A DNA stretch of 64,000 nucleotides from CAVDRM01 sp963626285 (GCA_963626285.1 CAVFWQ010000001.1:1-64000), one strand, 5' to 3'; numbered from the stretch's first letter, positions 32,468 through 43,718 are shown. Numbers and translations: made by a program. Notes: generated by a model from the letters alone, not told the origin.

Positions 32468-32863
32468 ATGAACGAAGCTGTCATCAAAAAGGCGCAGGAG
32501 CTTGCGCAGCTCATCAGGGAAAGCGATGAATATATCGGCATGCGCGTGACCGAGGACGCCGCCACCAAGGACGAGCAGCTGACCAGCGCCTTCATGGAAT
32601 ACGAGGAAAAACACACGGAGCTGGAGCGCATCTCCCTCAAGGATCCGCCGGATTTTGACAAAATGAGCGATTTGAACCGCGAAATGGAAGAAATCCAGGC
32701 GCGTTTCCAGTCCTACCCCATGGCCAAGGCGCTTCAGGTGGCGCGGAAGCAGTTCACCGACATGATGGACGCGGTCAACCATGAGCTTCAGAAGGTGCTT
32801 GCACCCGAAAACGCAGGCGGATGCAGCGGGCACTGCGACGGATGCAGCGGATGCCGCCACTGA
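32468..32863 (+). CDS. YlbF/YmcA (RicA-like) family protein with Cys-rich tail
   Basis: A 131-aa, mostly alpha-helical protein. Residues 1-112 match the YlbF/YmcA family, whose Bacillus members form the RicAFT complex with RNase Y. The position between miaB and mutS is that of ymcA (ricA) in Bacillus. It ends in a compact tail with four Cys (119, 123, 126, 129) and two His, of the form CSGHCDGCSGC, which could hold an Fe-S cluster or zinc. The ATG at 32468 follows GAAGGAG. The tail is the unusual part; in RicAFT, Fe-S clusters are bound by the complex. Confidence 0.82.
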   Translation: MNEAVIKKAQELAQLIRESDEYIGMRVTEDAATKDEQLTSAFMEYEEKHTELERISLKDPPDFDKMSDLNREMEEIQARFQSYPMAKALQVARKQFTDMMDAVNHELQKVLAPENAGGCSGHCDGCSGCRH

Positions 32864-32946
32864 GACATCGATGCGGTAAACCGTCCCGCTTTGCGCAGGC
32901 ATTGATGCAAAAAACATGACCTACATCGTATAACAAAGGAGCAGTT

Positions 32947-35547
32947 ATGGCCACCCTCTCTCCCATGATGCAGCAGTATATGCAAATCAAGCAGCAGAAT
33001 CCGGACGCGCTGCTTTTTTTCCGTGTGGGGGATTTTTATGAAATGTTCTTTGAGGACGCGCTGACGGCCAGCCGTGAATTAGAGCTGACGCTGACCGGCA
33101 AGGACTGCGGCTTAGCGGAGCGTGCGCCCATGTGCGGCGTCCCCTTCCATGCCGTGGACACCTACATCTCCCGCCTTGTCGAAAAGGGCTATCGGGTGGC
33201 CGTCTGCGAGCAGCTCACCGACCCGGCGCTTTCCAAGGGGCTGGTCGAGCGCGATATTATCCGCATCGTGACGCCCGGCACGCTGACGGACGCCAACGCC
33301 ATCGGCGAACGCAAAAACAACTATCTGCTTTCCGCCTGTATTTCGGGGCGGCGTATCGGGCTCAGCTACTGCGATATCACGACGGGCGAAATGTATGTGC
33401 GCGTCATCCAGCATAATGAACGGGAGCTGCGCGGCGCTTTGGCGATGGTCGCGCCCAGCGAAATCATCTCCAATTCCCCCGCGGACATCGCGCCCTGCAC
33501 TGCCATCGCCTGTACGCCCTTTAAAGCCTCGGCGTTTCAGGCGCAGAACGCAAGGGACACGCTGCTTGCGCATTTTTCCGTCGGCTCTTTGACGGCGCTT
33601 GGCTTGGACGCCACCCTCTCCCCAGCCGCGGCCGCCGCCGGCGCGCTGATGGCGTACCTCAACGAGACGCAGAAGAACGCGCTGGCGCACATCACGCGCA
33701 TCCGCATCGTGGACAAGGCCGACATCATGCCGCTGGACATGAACACGCGGCGCAATCTGGAATTGACGGAATCCCTGCGCGGGCGCTCCTCAAAAGGCTC
33801 TCTGCTTGGGCTGATGGATAAGACCGTCACCGCGATGGGCGGGCGCATGCTGCGCACATGGATAGAGCAGCCCCTGCTTCAAAAAGACAGCATTTCGGCG
33901 CGGCTGGACGCGGTCGAGGCGCTGTACAATGAGCACGTCCTTTCCGAGGCGCTTCGGGAAATTTTGGGCAAGGTCTACGACATGGAGCGCCTGCTTTCCA
34001 AAATATCCTATCAGACGCTCAGCCCGCGGGACTGCCTTGCCCTGCTCCGCTCCCTGGAGCAGGCGCCGGAGGTGCTGAGCCTGATGGAGGGCGTTCACGG
34101 CGGGGCGCTGGAAGGCGTGCGTTCGCTGATCGACCCGATCCCCGAATTAAAGGCGCTCCTTGAAAGCGCCATGGATGAAAACGCGCCCGTCTCTGCGGCG
34201 GACGGCGGAGTCATCCGTCAGGGCTACAACGGGGAATTGGACAGGCTCCGCGCCGCATCCGTCGAGGGAAAGCAGTGGCTGCTGAATTTGGAGGCGCGGG
34301 AGCGCGAGGAAACGGGCATCAAAAACCTCAGAATCCAGTATAACCGCGTGTTCGGCTACTATATCGAGGTCACGAAGGCAAATTATGCCCTTGTGCCGAT
34401 GCGCTATCAGCGGCGGCAGACCCTGTCCAACGCCGAGCGCTTCACCACCGATGAGCTGCGCTCTTTGGAAGCCAAAATAACCGGTGCGCAGGAGCAGTCC
34501 CAAAAATTGGAATACGCGCTGTTTGACGCCGTCCGCGCCGAAATCGCCAAGCACATGGAACGGCTCCAGCGGACGGCCTCCGGCTATAAGACGCTGGACG
34601 CCCTGCTTTCGCTTGCGCGTGTGGCGCGGGAAAACGGCTATGTGCGCCCGCAAATCAACGAAGAGGGCGTCCTTCATATCGCCGAGGGGCGGCATCCCGT
34701 CGTTGAGCAGAATTTGACGGACGCGGCCTTTGTCCCCAACGACACGGCCATGGACGAAAACGAATACAGGATGCAGATCATCACCGGCCCGAACATGGCG
34801 GGCAAAAGCACCTATATGCGGCAGGTGGCGCTGATCGTCCTGATGGCGCATATGGGCTCGTTCGTCCCTGCGCGGGAGGCGAATATCCCGCTGGTGGACT
34901 GCGTGTATACCCGCGTCGGCGCTTCGGACGACCTGGCCGCCGGCCAATCCACCTTCATGGTGGAGATGAGCGAAATGGCGTACATCCTGCGCAACGCGAC
35001 AAGCCGTTCGCTGGTCATCTTGGACGAAATCGGCCGCGGCACCAGCACCTTTGACGGGCTGGCGATCGCATGGGCGGCGGTCGAATTTCTCTGCGACAGG
35101 AAAAAGTGCGGCGCGAAGACCCTTTTCGCTACGCACTACCACGAATTGTCCGAATTAGAGGGGCATTTGGACGGCGTGCATAATTTCTGCGTGTCCGTCA
35201 AAGAACACGGCGAGGATGTCATCTTTCTGCGCAAAATCGTGCCGGGCGGGGCGGACAAGTCCTTCGGCGTCTATGTGGCGCGGCTGGCGGGCGTTCCCCG
35301 CGCCGTGGTCGCCCGCGCACAGGAAATTCAGGCGCGGCTGGCTGTCAATGACGTCACCCAGAACAGCATCGGCCAAAACATCCTCTCCCCCGTCAACAAA
35401 AACCGCAAAAGCGAGCAGGAGACCCTGCTGGGCTATTCCAAGACGGAGTTCATTCAGGAGATTCAGGGCTTGGACGTGTTGGCCATGACCCCGATGGACG
35501 CGCTGAACACCCTCTTCATGCTGCGGGAAAAGGCGCTGAAACTGTAA
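32947..35547 (+). CDS. mutS: DNA mismatch repair protein MutS
   Basis: An 866-aa protein of normal length that recognises mismatches as a dimer. The N-terminal mismatch motif is FFRVGDFYEMFFEDA, with the stacking Phe and the Glu. Walker A GPNMAGKSTYMRQ is near residue 616, followed by VGASDDLAAGQSTFMVEMSE, Walker B LVILDEIGRGTSTFDG and the TLFATHYHEL switch. It starts with ATG 32947 after AAAGGAG and is followed by mutL after 10 bp. Confidence 0.97.
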   Translation: MATLSPMMQQYMQIKQQNPDALLFFRVGDFYEMFFEDALTASRELELTLTGKDCGLAERAPMCGVPFHAVDTYISRLVEKGYRVAVCEQLTDPALSKGLVERDIIRIVTPGTLTDANAIGERKNNYLLSACISGRRIGLSYCDITTGEMYVRVIQHNERELRGALAMVAPSEIISNSPADIAPCTAIACTPFKASAFQAQNARDTLLAHFSVGSLTALGLDATLSPAAAAAGALMAYLNETQKNALAHITRIRIVDKADIMPLDMNTRRNLELTESLRGRSSKGSLLGLMDKTVTAMGGRMLRTWIEQPLLQKDSISARLDAVEALYNEHVLSEALREILGKVYDMERLLSKISYQTLSPRDCLALLRSLEQAPEVLSLMEGVHGGALEGVRSLIDPIPELKALLESAMDENAPVSAADGGVIRQGYNGELDRLRAASVEGKQWLLNLEAREREETGIKNLRIQYNRVFGYYIEVTKANYALVPMRYQRRQTLSNAERFTTDELRSLEAKITGAQEQSQKLEYALFDAVRAEIAKHMERLQRTASGYKTLDALLSLARVARENGYVRPQINEEGVLHIAEGRHPVVEQNLTDAAFVPNDTAMDENEYRMQIITGPNMAGKSTYMRQVALIVLMAHMGSFVPAREANIPLVDCVYTRVGASDDLAAGQSTFMVEMSEMAYILRNATSRSLVILDEIGRGTSTFDGLAIAWAAVEFLCDRKKCGAKTLFATHYHELSELEGHLDGVHNFCVSVKEHGEDVIFLRKIVPGGADKSFGVYVARLAGVPRAVVARAQEIQARLAVNDVTQNSIGQNILSPVNKNRKSEQETLLGYSKTEFIQEIQGLDVLAMTPMDALNTLFMLREKALKL

Positions 35548-35557
35548 GGAGAAAAAG

Positions 35558-37510
35558 GTGAACGAACGCATTCAGGTTTTATCGGCCGAGGTCATCGGGC
35601 AGATAGCGGCGGGCGAGGTGGTGGAGCGTCCGAGCGCCGCCATCAAGGAATTGGTGGAAAATGCCCTGGACGCAGGCGCGACTGCCGTCACGGTCGATAT
35701 CAGGGAGGGCGGGCTTTCCTCCTTCCGCGTGACCGACAACGGCAGGGGCATTGCGCCGTCCGACATCCGCCTTGCTTTCGAGCGGCATGCCACCAGCAAG
35801 ATACGCACGGCGGAGGATCTGTACGGCGTGCGGACCTTGGGCTTCCGCGGCGAGGCGCTGGCCTCCATTGCCGCCGTGTCGCACGTCAAATGCACCACCC
35901 GCGCCGCCGGCTTTGACACGGGGCTGACGCTCCTGAACGACGGGGGCGTGATTTCCGATTTGCGCGATGCCGCCTGTCCGGAGGGGACGACCTTTGTCGT
36001 CAGGGATTTGTTCTATAACGCGCCCGTGCGCAAAAAGTTCTTGAAAAAGCCCGCGTATGAGGCCGCGCTGGTCAGCGAGCTGATGGCGCGGCTTATCCTC
36101 TCCCGCCCTGATATTTCCTTCCGCTATATGTCGGACGGCAAGACGGTCTATTTCAGCGCCGGAGACGGCAGGCTGCAAAGCGCCGCGCTCAGCATCTACG
36201 GCGTGGATGTGCTGCGGCAGCTCACCGCGGTTGACGGAAACATGAACGGGCTGATGCTGAGCGGCTTTGTCGGGGTCGGCGATGTCGCCCGCGGCAACCG
36301 TGCGCACGAGTTTTTCTTTTTGAATCATCGGGCGATGAAAAGCCCGCTCTTGTCCTCCGCCGTGGAGAATGCCTGCCGCCAGCGCGTCACCATCGGGCGT
36401 TTCCCCATGTGCATCCTGCACCTGACCATGCCCTTTGGCGCGGCGGATGTCAATGTTCACCCGAACAAGTGGGAGGTGCGCTTTCAAAACGAGCGCGCCG
36501 TGCGCGAGGCTGTGGAAACCATCGTGTCGGATGCCCTCGTCAGCACCCAAAAGGAGGCGCTGACCGCGCCGCAGCTGTTTTCCGTATCGCCGGACAAGCC
36601 GGTGCCGTCCGAGGCGCACGTTCAGGTATCCGCAAGCGTTCCGGCGCCTGTGCCTGCCCAAGCGCAAAAGCCGGACACCAAAGAAGACCCGCCTGTGCAG
36701 CCGCCTGCCCAAGCGCCCGCCGTCATCACGCGCACGGCGGCCGTGCCGCTCTCTCCGCCTGACAAAGCGGGGGCTTCCTTCCGTGAGGGCGGCAGCTTCC
36801 TGTATGAGCAGATCAGGAAAAATCAGGCGGCGCAGGCAGCGCCCGCCGTTCAAACCGCTCCCGACCTCCAAAAAGAGGAAAAGACCCAAGAGCCGGAGCA
36901 GGTGAAGGATGAAACGGTGGAAAAGCGGTTTGCGCATCCGCTGCCGCGCATCATCGGTGTTGTGTTCAATACTTACATTTTAATGGAGTATGAGGAGCAG
37001 CTTCTTCTGTGCGACCAGCACGCCGCGCACGAGCGCATTTTGTACGAGCAGCTCGTGCGGAAAATGGCGGACGCGCCCGTGTCGCAGGCGCTGCTGATGC
37101 CCCTCGTGGTCAAGCTCTCCCCCACGGAATACGCCGCCTATGAGGACAACAGGGAGGTGCTCCGAAATGCCGGCTTTGATGTCGAGCCGTTCGGGGGCTT
37201 CAGCGTTCAGCTTCGCGGCGTTCCCATCGTGCTGGAGCAGCCGGAGGCGGGGCGTTGCCTCATCGACGCCTTGGATGAGCTGATTTCGGGCGGCTCCATG
37301 AGCAGCCTTGACTGCACTCAGCGCATCATGCAGATGGCGTGCAAGCACGCCGTCAAGGGCGGCGAGGAGATACCGACGGACAAAATCGCCCTGCTCATCG
37401 GGCAAATCATGAACAAGGACATCCCGCCGACCTGCCCGCACGGGCGGCCTTTGATGGTCTCTCTCACGCACACGGACTTGGACAAGCGCTTCAGGCGCAT
37501 TCAAAGCTGA
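35558..37510 (+). CDS. mutL: DNA mismatch repair protein MutL (endonuclease type)
   Basis: A 650-aa protein starting with GTG 35558 behind AAGGAG. The GHKL ATPase domain is clear (AAGEVVERPSAAIKELVENA, GFRGEALASIAAV). A Pro/Ala/Gln-rich linker (about residues 345-450) leads to the C-terminal dimer domain. DQHAAHERILYEQ (from about 486) and CPHGRP near the end are the nuclease motifs found in MutL of bacteria without MutH. It shares one base with miaA (TGATG). Confidence 0.96.
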   Translation: MNERIQVLSAEVIGQIAAGEVVERPSAAIKELVENALDAGATAVTVDIREGGLSSFRVTDNGRGIAPSDIRLAFERHATSKIRTAEDLYGVRTLGFRGEALASIAAVSHVKCTTRAAGFDTGLTLLNDGGVISDLRDAACPEGTTFVVRDLFYNAPVRKKFLKKPAYEAALVSELMARLILSRPDISFRYMSDGKTVYFSAGDGRLQSAALSIYGVDVLRQLTAVDGNMNGLMLSGFVGVGDVARGNRAHEFFFLNHRAMKSPLLSSAVENACRQRVTIGRFPMCILHLTMPFGAADVNVHPNKWEVRFQNERAVREAVETIVSDALVSTQKEALTAPQLFSVSPDKPVPSEAHVQVSASVPAPVPAQAQKPDTKEDPPVQPPAQAPAVITRTAAVPLSPPDKAGASFREGGSFLYEQIRKNQAAQAAPAVQTAPDLQKEEKTQEPEQVKDETVEKRFAHPLPRIIGVVFNTYILMEYEEQLLLCDQHAAHERILYEQLVRKMADAPVSQALLMPLVVKLSPTEYAAYEDNREVLRNAGFDVEPFGGFSVQLRGVPIVLEQPEAGRCLIDALDELISGGSMSSLDCTQRIMQMACKHAVKGGEEIPTDKIALLIGQIMNKDIPPTCPHGRPLMVSLTHTDLDKRFRRIQS

Positions 37511-38424
37511 TGAAGAAAAAACGTGTTTGGGGTTTGGTCGGCCCGACCGCCAGCGGGAAAACCGCCGTATCGCTGGCGCTGGCCGAGAGGCTCAGGGGAG
37601 AAATACTCTGCATGGATTCCATGCAGGTCTATAAGCGCATGGACATCGGCACGGCGAAACCGACCAGGGCGGAGCAGGAACGCGTCCCGCATCATCTGCT
37701 TGATCTGGTCGAGCCGACCGAGGCCTTTTCCGTGACGGAGTACGCCGCGCTTGCCCATCCGCTGATTGAAAGAATCGACACGCCCATTCTGGTCGGCGGC
37801 ACGGGCTTTTATTTAAGCGCCCTGTCCCTGCCGCTTGATTTCGGCTTCGTGCGCGGCGATGCCGCCATCCGCGAAAAGTATCAGGCGGTTTGCGATGCGG
37901 AGGGCGCACAGGCGCTTCATGCGCTGCTTACGCGCATCGACCCGGCAACGGCCGCCCGCCTTCATCCAAACGACACGCGCCGCGTCATCCGCGCCCTGGA
38001 GGTCTATGAACTGACGGGGACGCCGTTTTCGCGGCAGGTGATGCCGACCGAGGCGGACGCGCCCTATGACTTTTCGCTCTTTGCGCTCGACATGGACAGG
38101 CAGCGCCTGTATGCGCGCATTGACCGCCGCGTGGACGTCATGATGCGGGACGGGCTGCTTGACGAGGTGGAAGCGCTCCTCAAAAGCGGCGTCCCTGAGC
38201 AGGCGCAGGCCATGCAGGGGCTGGGTTATAAGGAGCTGCTGCCCGTGCTGGACGGCAGGCGGACGCTGCCGGAGGCCGTCGCCCTCATCAAGCAGAAAAC
38301 GCGCAACTATGCCAAGCGCCAGCTCACATGGTTTCGACGGGATAAGCGCATCCGCTGGCTGACGGCAGACGAGCATACGACCGTTGATGAAATATTAAAC
38401 GAAATTTCGGCAGCCGGCCGATAG
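37510..38424 (+). CDS. miaA: tRNA dimethylallyltransferase
   Basis: A 304-aa enzyme that adds the dimethylallyl group to A37 of tRNA, the substrate made for MiaB. The P-loop GPTASGKTAVSLALA lies at the N-terminus. CMDSMQVYKRMDIGTAKP, LVGGTGFYLSAL and QGLGYKEL are family blocks. ATG 37510 overlaps the mutL stop; the longer in-frame start lies inside mutL and is rejected. Confidence 0.95.
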   Translation: MKKKRVWGLVGPTASGKTAVSLALAERLRGEILCMDSMQVYKRMDIGTAKPTRAEQERVPHHLLDLVEPTEAFSVTEYAALAHPLIERIDTPILVGGTGFYLSALSLPLDFGFVRGDAAIREKYQAVCDAEGAQALHALLTRIDPATAARLHPNDTRRVIRALEVYELTGTPFSRQVMPTEADAPYDFSLFALDMDRQRLYARIDRRVDVMMRDGLLDEVEALLKSGVPEQAQAMQGLGYKELLPVLDGRRTLPEAVALIKQKTRNYAKRQLTWFRRDKRIRWLTADEHTTVDEILNEISAAGR

Positions 38425-38448
38425 TCACGTTTTAGGAGGTATATTCCC

Positions 38449-39702
38449 TTGCACAACGACAAGATAGACGCCTTGATCACCCGCGCCGAACGCGAGCTGC
38501 AGGCGCAGTTTGCCGCCTTGGATGAGCGGGAGCTGCGCAATACCCGAAAAATCCTTGACCTGTACAAAAGCCATGCGGTCGCCGCGCGTCACTTTGCGCC
38601 CACCACGGGCTACGGCTATGACGATGTCGGGCGAGACACGCTGGAAAGCATTTTTGCCGACCTGTTCGGCGCGGAGACCGCCATCGTCCGTCCGCATATC
38701 ACCTCCGGCACGCACGCGCTCGCTCTGTGTCTGTTCGGCCTGCTGACCCCCGGCAGCCACCTTTTGGCCGCGACGGAAAAGCCGTACGACACGATGGACG
38801 AGGTCATTGGCCTGAGCGGGGACGGCGTCGGCTCGCTCAGGGAAATGGGCGTTTCCTATTCGGCTGTCGATATGACAAAGGACGGCCAAATCGACGTGCC
38901 CGCCGTGCTTTCGGCCATTCGGGAAAACACCGGCGTCGTGTTGATTCAGCGCAGCCGCGGCTATGCGTGGCGCGCCGCCGTGCGTCCCGCCGACATGAAG
39001 CCCGTTATCGATGCCGTTCACGCGGTTCGCCCCGACATTTTCATCATGGTGGATAACTGCTACGGCGGCTTTGTCTGCGACGAAGAGCCGACGCACATGG
39101 GCGCGGACGTGGCCGTCGGCAGCCTCATCAAAAACATGGGCGGCGGCCTTGCCCCGACGGGCGCATATCTGGTCGGCACCGATCGGGCGATTCACCGCAT
39201 CGAGGCACGGCTGACCGCGCCCGGCATCGGCAGGGAATGCGGCAGCTATGCGGCCTCCTACCGTCCCTTCTATCAGGGGCTGTTCATGGCGCCGCACACG
39301 GTCACGCAGGCCGTCAGGACCGCGCTTTTGGCCGCCCGCACTTTTGAGATTTTAGGCTTTAAGACGACTCCTTCCTCCGATGCGCCGCGAGCCGACATCA
39401 TTCAGGCCATCAACATGGAAACGCCGGAGCGTCTCATTTCCTTCTGTCAGGGCATTCAGGCTGCCTCCCCCGTGGACAGCAGCGCCGTGCCTGAGCCCTG
39501 GGACATGCCGGGATATCAGGACAAGGTCATCATGGCCGCCGGAACATTCGTCATGGGCGCGTCCGTCGAGCTTTCCGCCGACGCCCCCATGCGTAAGCCG
39601 TACACGGTATATATGCAGGGCGGCCTGACCTATGCCCACGGAAAGCTGGCGCTGATGAGCGCCCTGCGGCACATGGCGGAGAGCGGCAGCCTGACGCTGT
39701 GA
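38449..39702 (+). CDS. YnbB-like PLP-dependent lyase (methionine gamma-lyase family / aluminium resistance protein)
   Basis: A 417-aa PLP enzyme starting with TTG 38449 behind TAGGAGG. The block TTGYGYDDVGRDTLE and the PLP-binding Lys in GSLIKNMGGGLAPTG are typical of the Mal_L family. In Bacillus the orthologue ynbB is near miaA and glnR. The name aluminium resistance protein has little biochemical support; a cysteine/methionine lyase activity is inferred from fold type I. It is the last gene of the operon and is followed by a terminator. Confidence 0.85.
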   Translation: MHNDKIDALITRAERELQAQFAALDERELRNTRKILDLYKSHAVAARHFAPTTGYGYDDVGRDTLESIFADLFGAETAIVRPHITSGTHALALCLFGLLTPGSHLLAATEKPYDTMDEVIGLSGDGVGSLREMGVSYSAVDMTKDGQIDVPAVLSAIRENTGVVLIQRSRGYAWRAAVRPADMKPVIDAVHAVRPDIFIMVDNCYGGFVCDEEPTHMGADVAVGSLIKNMGGGLAPTGAYLVGTDRAIHRIEARLTAPGIGRECGSYAASYRPFYQGLFMAPHTVTQAVRTALLAARTFEILGFKTTPSSDAPRADIIQAINMETPERLISFCQGIQAASPVDSSAVPEPWDMPGYQDKVIMAAGTFVMGASVELSADAPMRKPYTVYMQGGLTYAHGKLALMSALRHMAESGSLTL

Positions 39703-39731
39703 TCCGATTGCATCATCCTGTTTTTCATTTT

Positions 39732-39756
39732 CGCCGGAGCCGTCCGGCGTTTTTAT
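39732..39756 (+). terminator. Terminator of the radical SAM-mutSL-miaA operon
   Basis: CGCCGGA (39732-39738) and TCCGGCG (39743-39749) with a 4-base loop and TTTTTATTTTTT behind. Confidence 0.9.
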
Positions 39757-39765
39757 TTTTTGCAT

Positions 39766-39804
39766 GAAAAAGGACTGCCTCACTTTTTCTTCGTGAGACA
39801 GCCC
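39766..39804 (-). terminator. Terminator of ftsZ
   Basis: On the minus strand GGGCTGTCTCAC pairs with GTGAGGCAGTCC (two G-U/mismatch positions), followed by TTTTTC. It directly faces the plus-strand terminator, so the two operons converge here. Confidence 0.88.
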
Positions 39805-39817
39805 CAAACGGAACTGT

Positions 39818-41182
<1,365 letters not shown>

Positions 41183-41217
41183 ATGTGCGACCCCCTTAAA
41201 ATAAGGATAATATCGGC

Positions 41218-42390
41218 TCAGCCGCCGAAAAGACTGCGGAAGAATCCGCCGATGCCGCCTGACGGCGCGCTGGAAATGGTGTCAATGATCAAATCAAGCA
41301 GCCCCAAGGCGCTGGAATACGCGGGGCTGGACAGCTTCACGGCCTTGCGCGGCAGCTCCCGCACGGGTCTGTCCAGCTTGGCGGACAGATAATCGCGCCC
41401 GCCGCGGTTGATGGCCAGACCGCCGCCCGTTAAATAAATGGCGGACCAGTTGCCCAGCTTCACGCCGCTTTCCTTGATGGTATCCCGAATGGCCTCGCAG
41501 ATCTCCTCCGCCCGCGGCTCCAAGACGCTCTCCACCTTGTCGCGTGTGAAGGTCTCCGTCGCGCCGGACTGCCCGATGGCCTCAAAGCTCGTCTGCCCCG
41601 CGGACAGGCCGTAGACGTACTGGCGCTTTATCTGCTCGGCGGCTGTCAGGGAAATATCCAGCCCGTAGGCGATGTCCGCCGAAATATGGCCGCCGCCCAT
41701 CGGCAGCACCTTCAGATAGGTCAGCGCATCGCCCTCGACGGTCATGACCTCGGTGTTCAGATAGCCGATATCGACCAGCACCGCCGTCCTGTCCCTCTCC
41801 TCATCGGGGACAAAGAGCATGGCCTGCCCCGTCGGGGAGGAGAAGCAGCCCGTGACATTATAGCCCAGCGCCTTAAAGCGCTCCGTCACGTCGCTGATAA
41901 AATACTGGTCGGCAATGACGAAGGAGACCATCGCGCGAAGCTCATAGCCGCGCACGCCCATCGGCTCCAGGATTTTTTTGCCGTCATCCACCATGAACCA
42001 TGCGGGGCTGCGGTGGATGATGGCACCCTCCGTCTCGCCCAAGTCCGCCGTGGCTCTGGCGAACAGCTCATCAATGTCCTTGAGCGTCACCTTCGGGTCG
42101 GCGCCCTGCAGCTCCACGCGGGCTTCCACCGTGCGGACGGTGCAGAAATCGCCCGGCACACCGATGTTGATATCGCGGATGCGCGTTCTGGACTGGGTCT
42201 CCGCCTCATGCACGGCATTGGCAATGGCCTCGTTCAGCTGACCGGGCGCATTCCACTGCCTGTCCATATAGCCATCATAGGTTGCAATGCCCGCGCCGAT
42301 AATATCGCAGCGCTGACGCCCGCTGGTTTCAGCCACCAGCGCCACCAGCTTGCTGGTTCCAAAGTCCATCGCAGCCACTGTGGTCTTCAT
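41218..42390 (-). CDS. ftsA: Cell division protein FtsA
   Basis: A 390-aa actin-like protein that anchors FtsZ to the membrane. I use ATG 42390 (GGAG in front); MDFGTSKLVALVAE is the first phosphate loop. An SHS2-type subdomain follows, then VDIGYLNTEVMTVEGDAL (phosphate 2) and LTGGGLAINRGG (adenosine loop). The C-terminus GGIGGFFRSLFGG looks like the amphipathic membrane helix. It has its own promoter at 42477-42505. Confidence 0.92.
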   Translation of the reverse strand: MKTTVAAMDFGTSKLVALVAETSGRQRCDIIGAGIATYDGYMDRQWNAPGQLNEAIANAVHEAETQSRTRIRDINIGVPGDFCTVRTVEARVELQGADPKVTLKDIDELFARATADLGETEGAIIHRSPAWFMVDDGKKILEPMGVRGYELRAMVSFVIADQYFISDVTERFKALGYNVTGCFSSPTGQAMLFVPDEERDRTAVLVDIGYLNTEVMTVEGDALTYLKVLPMGGGHISADIAYGLDISLTAAEQIKRQYVYGLSAGQTSFEAIGQSGATETFTRDKVESVLEPRAEEICEAIRDTIKESGVKLGNWSAIYLTGGGLAINRGGRDYLSAKLDRPVRELPRKAVKLSSPAYSSALGLLDLIIDTISSAPSGGIGGFFRSLFGG

Positions 42391-42476
42391 CCGTCCATCT
42401 CCGTTCCTTGGGTACTCGCCGAAAACATCATGCGCCGAAAAAGAGCGCACGAACCGTAAGTCTACATGGTCACTTT

Positions 42477-42505
42477 ATTGTAACTGTTTCGTGATAATTT
42501 GGCAA
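42477..42505 (-). promoter_or_regulatory. Promoter of ftsA-ftsZ
   Basis: TTGCCA (42500-42505) and TACAAT (42477-42482) on the minus strand with 17-bp spacing, about 87 bp in front of ftsA. Just upstream an A/T-rich inverted repeat (GTCAAAAAA/TTTTTTGAC, 42522-42545) follows the ftsQ stop and may end the ftsQ transcript. Confidence 0.7.
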
Positions 42506-42551
42506 GGGTTTTTACGCAGGTTGTCAAAAAATTCTTTTTTTGACGCCCTGT

Positions 42552-43718
42552 TTACAGGCCTTCGGGCGAATATGTGGCCTCGCCGGGCACGGTCGCATCG
42601 ATGACGCCTCCGCTTTTCCCCATTTCCCGCAGCTTGGCGACCACGGCGCGCATCGTGCCGATTTTGGCGCGCAAGTCGTCCGTACCGCCGATGTTGACCG
42701 TATAGCCGTCCCGCGTGGTCAGGTACACGCTTTCCATGCTCGAAAGGTTGATTTCGGATATTTCGCCGATGCAGCCCTGCAGAACCAGTTCCTCCAGCAC
42801 GCTGTGCATCCCGCTCAGCTGGGTCTCCTTCTGCGCGGCCAGCACCCGCCCGACCCTGACCTCCCGCGCCTGCATTCCCGTCACGGTCGGCAGGTCGTTG
42901 TCAAGGCTGACGGAATTCATCCGCTCCAGCACCATGCCGTCCTCATCCAGCACATAGGTGACGCCCATCACCATCAGATTCACGCGGGCGACGCGCTCCC
43001 TGACGTTCAGAATCACGGCGTTCGGGAAGCGCTTTTCAAGGCTCACAAACACCAGATAACGGTTGCTTTCGACCTTTTCCCTGACCTTGTTTTCATCAAT
43101 GCCCAGATAGCTCCTGCCAATGTCCAGCCCCGCCAAATGCGCTACATCGGCCGCCTGAAGCGATGTCAGCCCGTTGACGGTGACGGAGGTCACCCGAAGC
43201 ACCTTGGAAAAAAGGACGATGCCCGCGATGCACACGATGACGAAAACGGCCAGCACAGCCGCTAATCCCCGATGCTTTACCGCCTCGGCGTCCTCCCGCC
43301 TGGGCGCATGGGCGGCCTCGTCCAAAAAATCCCCGCCGAAGGGGTATTGCCGAGAATCGGGCGCGTTTTGATAATGCTTCCGATAGGGATTTTCCCGTCC
43401 CTCTGCCGGCTGCCCGTAGGGGACGCCGTAACCGTCCTGCGGCTGCCCGTTCGGGGGCATGGCATAGTTGTCCCGACAGTCCGGCGGCAGGCCGTAAGAC
43501 CCGCTGTGACCGCCCTGCCGAGGGACATTCTGCGGCGCGCAGCCGCGCTCAGGATAACCATCCGGCGGCAGGCTGTATGGGGCGCCGTAACCGTCCTGCC
43601 GAAAGCTGTTCTGCGGCGCATAGCCGCTCTCCGGATAGGGACAGGAAGGCTGCTGCGGATACCCGTCCGCATCCGCATCGCCGTCATACGGCTGATAATA
43701 CTGCGGATCCTGAGGCAC
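42552..43718 (-). CDS. ftsQ: Cell division protein FtsQ/DivIB with low-complexity cytoplasmic tail
   Basis: A 388-aa single-pass protein starting with GTG 43718 behind GGAGGA. Residues 1-130 are extremely rich in Pro, Gln, Tyr, Gly and Asp and consist of loose repeats of the type GYAPQN...GYGAPYSLPPD. Residues 151-170 form the TM helix. A POTRA domain follows (VTSVTVNGLTSLQAADV), then the beta domain ending near residue 370. The extracellular part should bind FtsL and DivIC. The tail is much longer than the 25-50 residues usual for DivIB. It lies 102 bp downstream of the murD start region in the same direction. Confidence 0.88.
   Translation of the reverse strand: MPQDPQYYQPYDGDADADGYPQQPSCPYPESGYAPQNSFRQDGYGAPYSLPPDGYPERGCAPQNVPRQGGHSGSYGLPPDCRDNYAMPPNGQPQDGYGVPYGQPAEGRENPYRKHYQNAPDSRQYPFGGDFLDEAAHAPRREDAEAVKHRGLAAVLAVFVIVCIAGIVLFSKVLRVTSVTVNGLTSLQAADVAHLAGLDIGRSYLGIDENKVREKVESNRYLVFVSLEKRFPNAVILNVRERVARVNLMVMGVTYVLDEDGMVLERMNSVSLDNDLPTVTGMQAREVRVGRVLAAQKETQLSGMHSVLEELVLQGCIGEISEINLSSMESVYLTTRDGYTVNIGGTDDLRAKIGTMRAVVAKLREMGKSGGVIDATVPGEATYSPEGL

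Noticed and set aside
30386..32917. An 843-codon open frame on the minus strand across rng, miaB and ricA
   Set aside because: It is antisense to three clear genes, has low-complexity His/Arg/Gly-rich translation and no family features; long antisense frames are common in GC-rich DNA.
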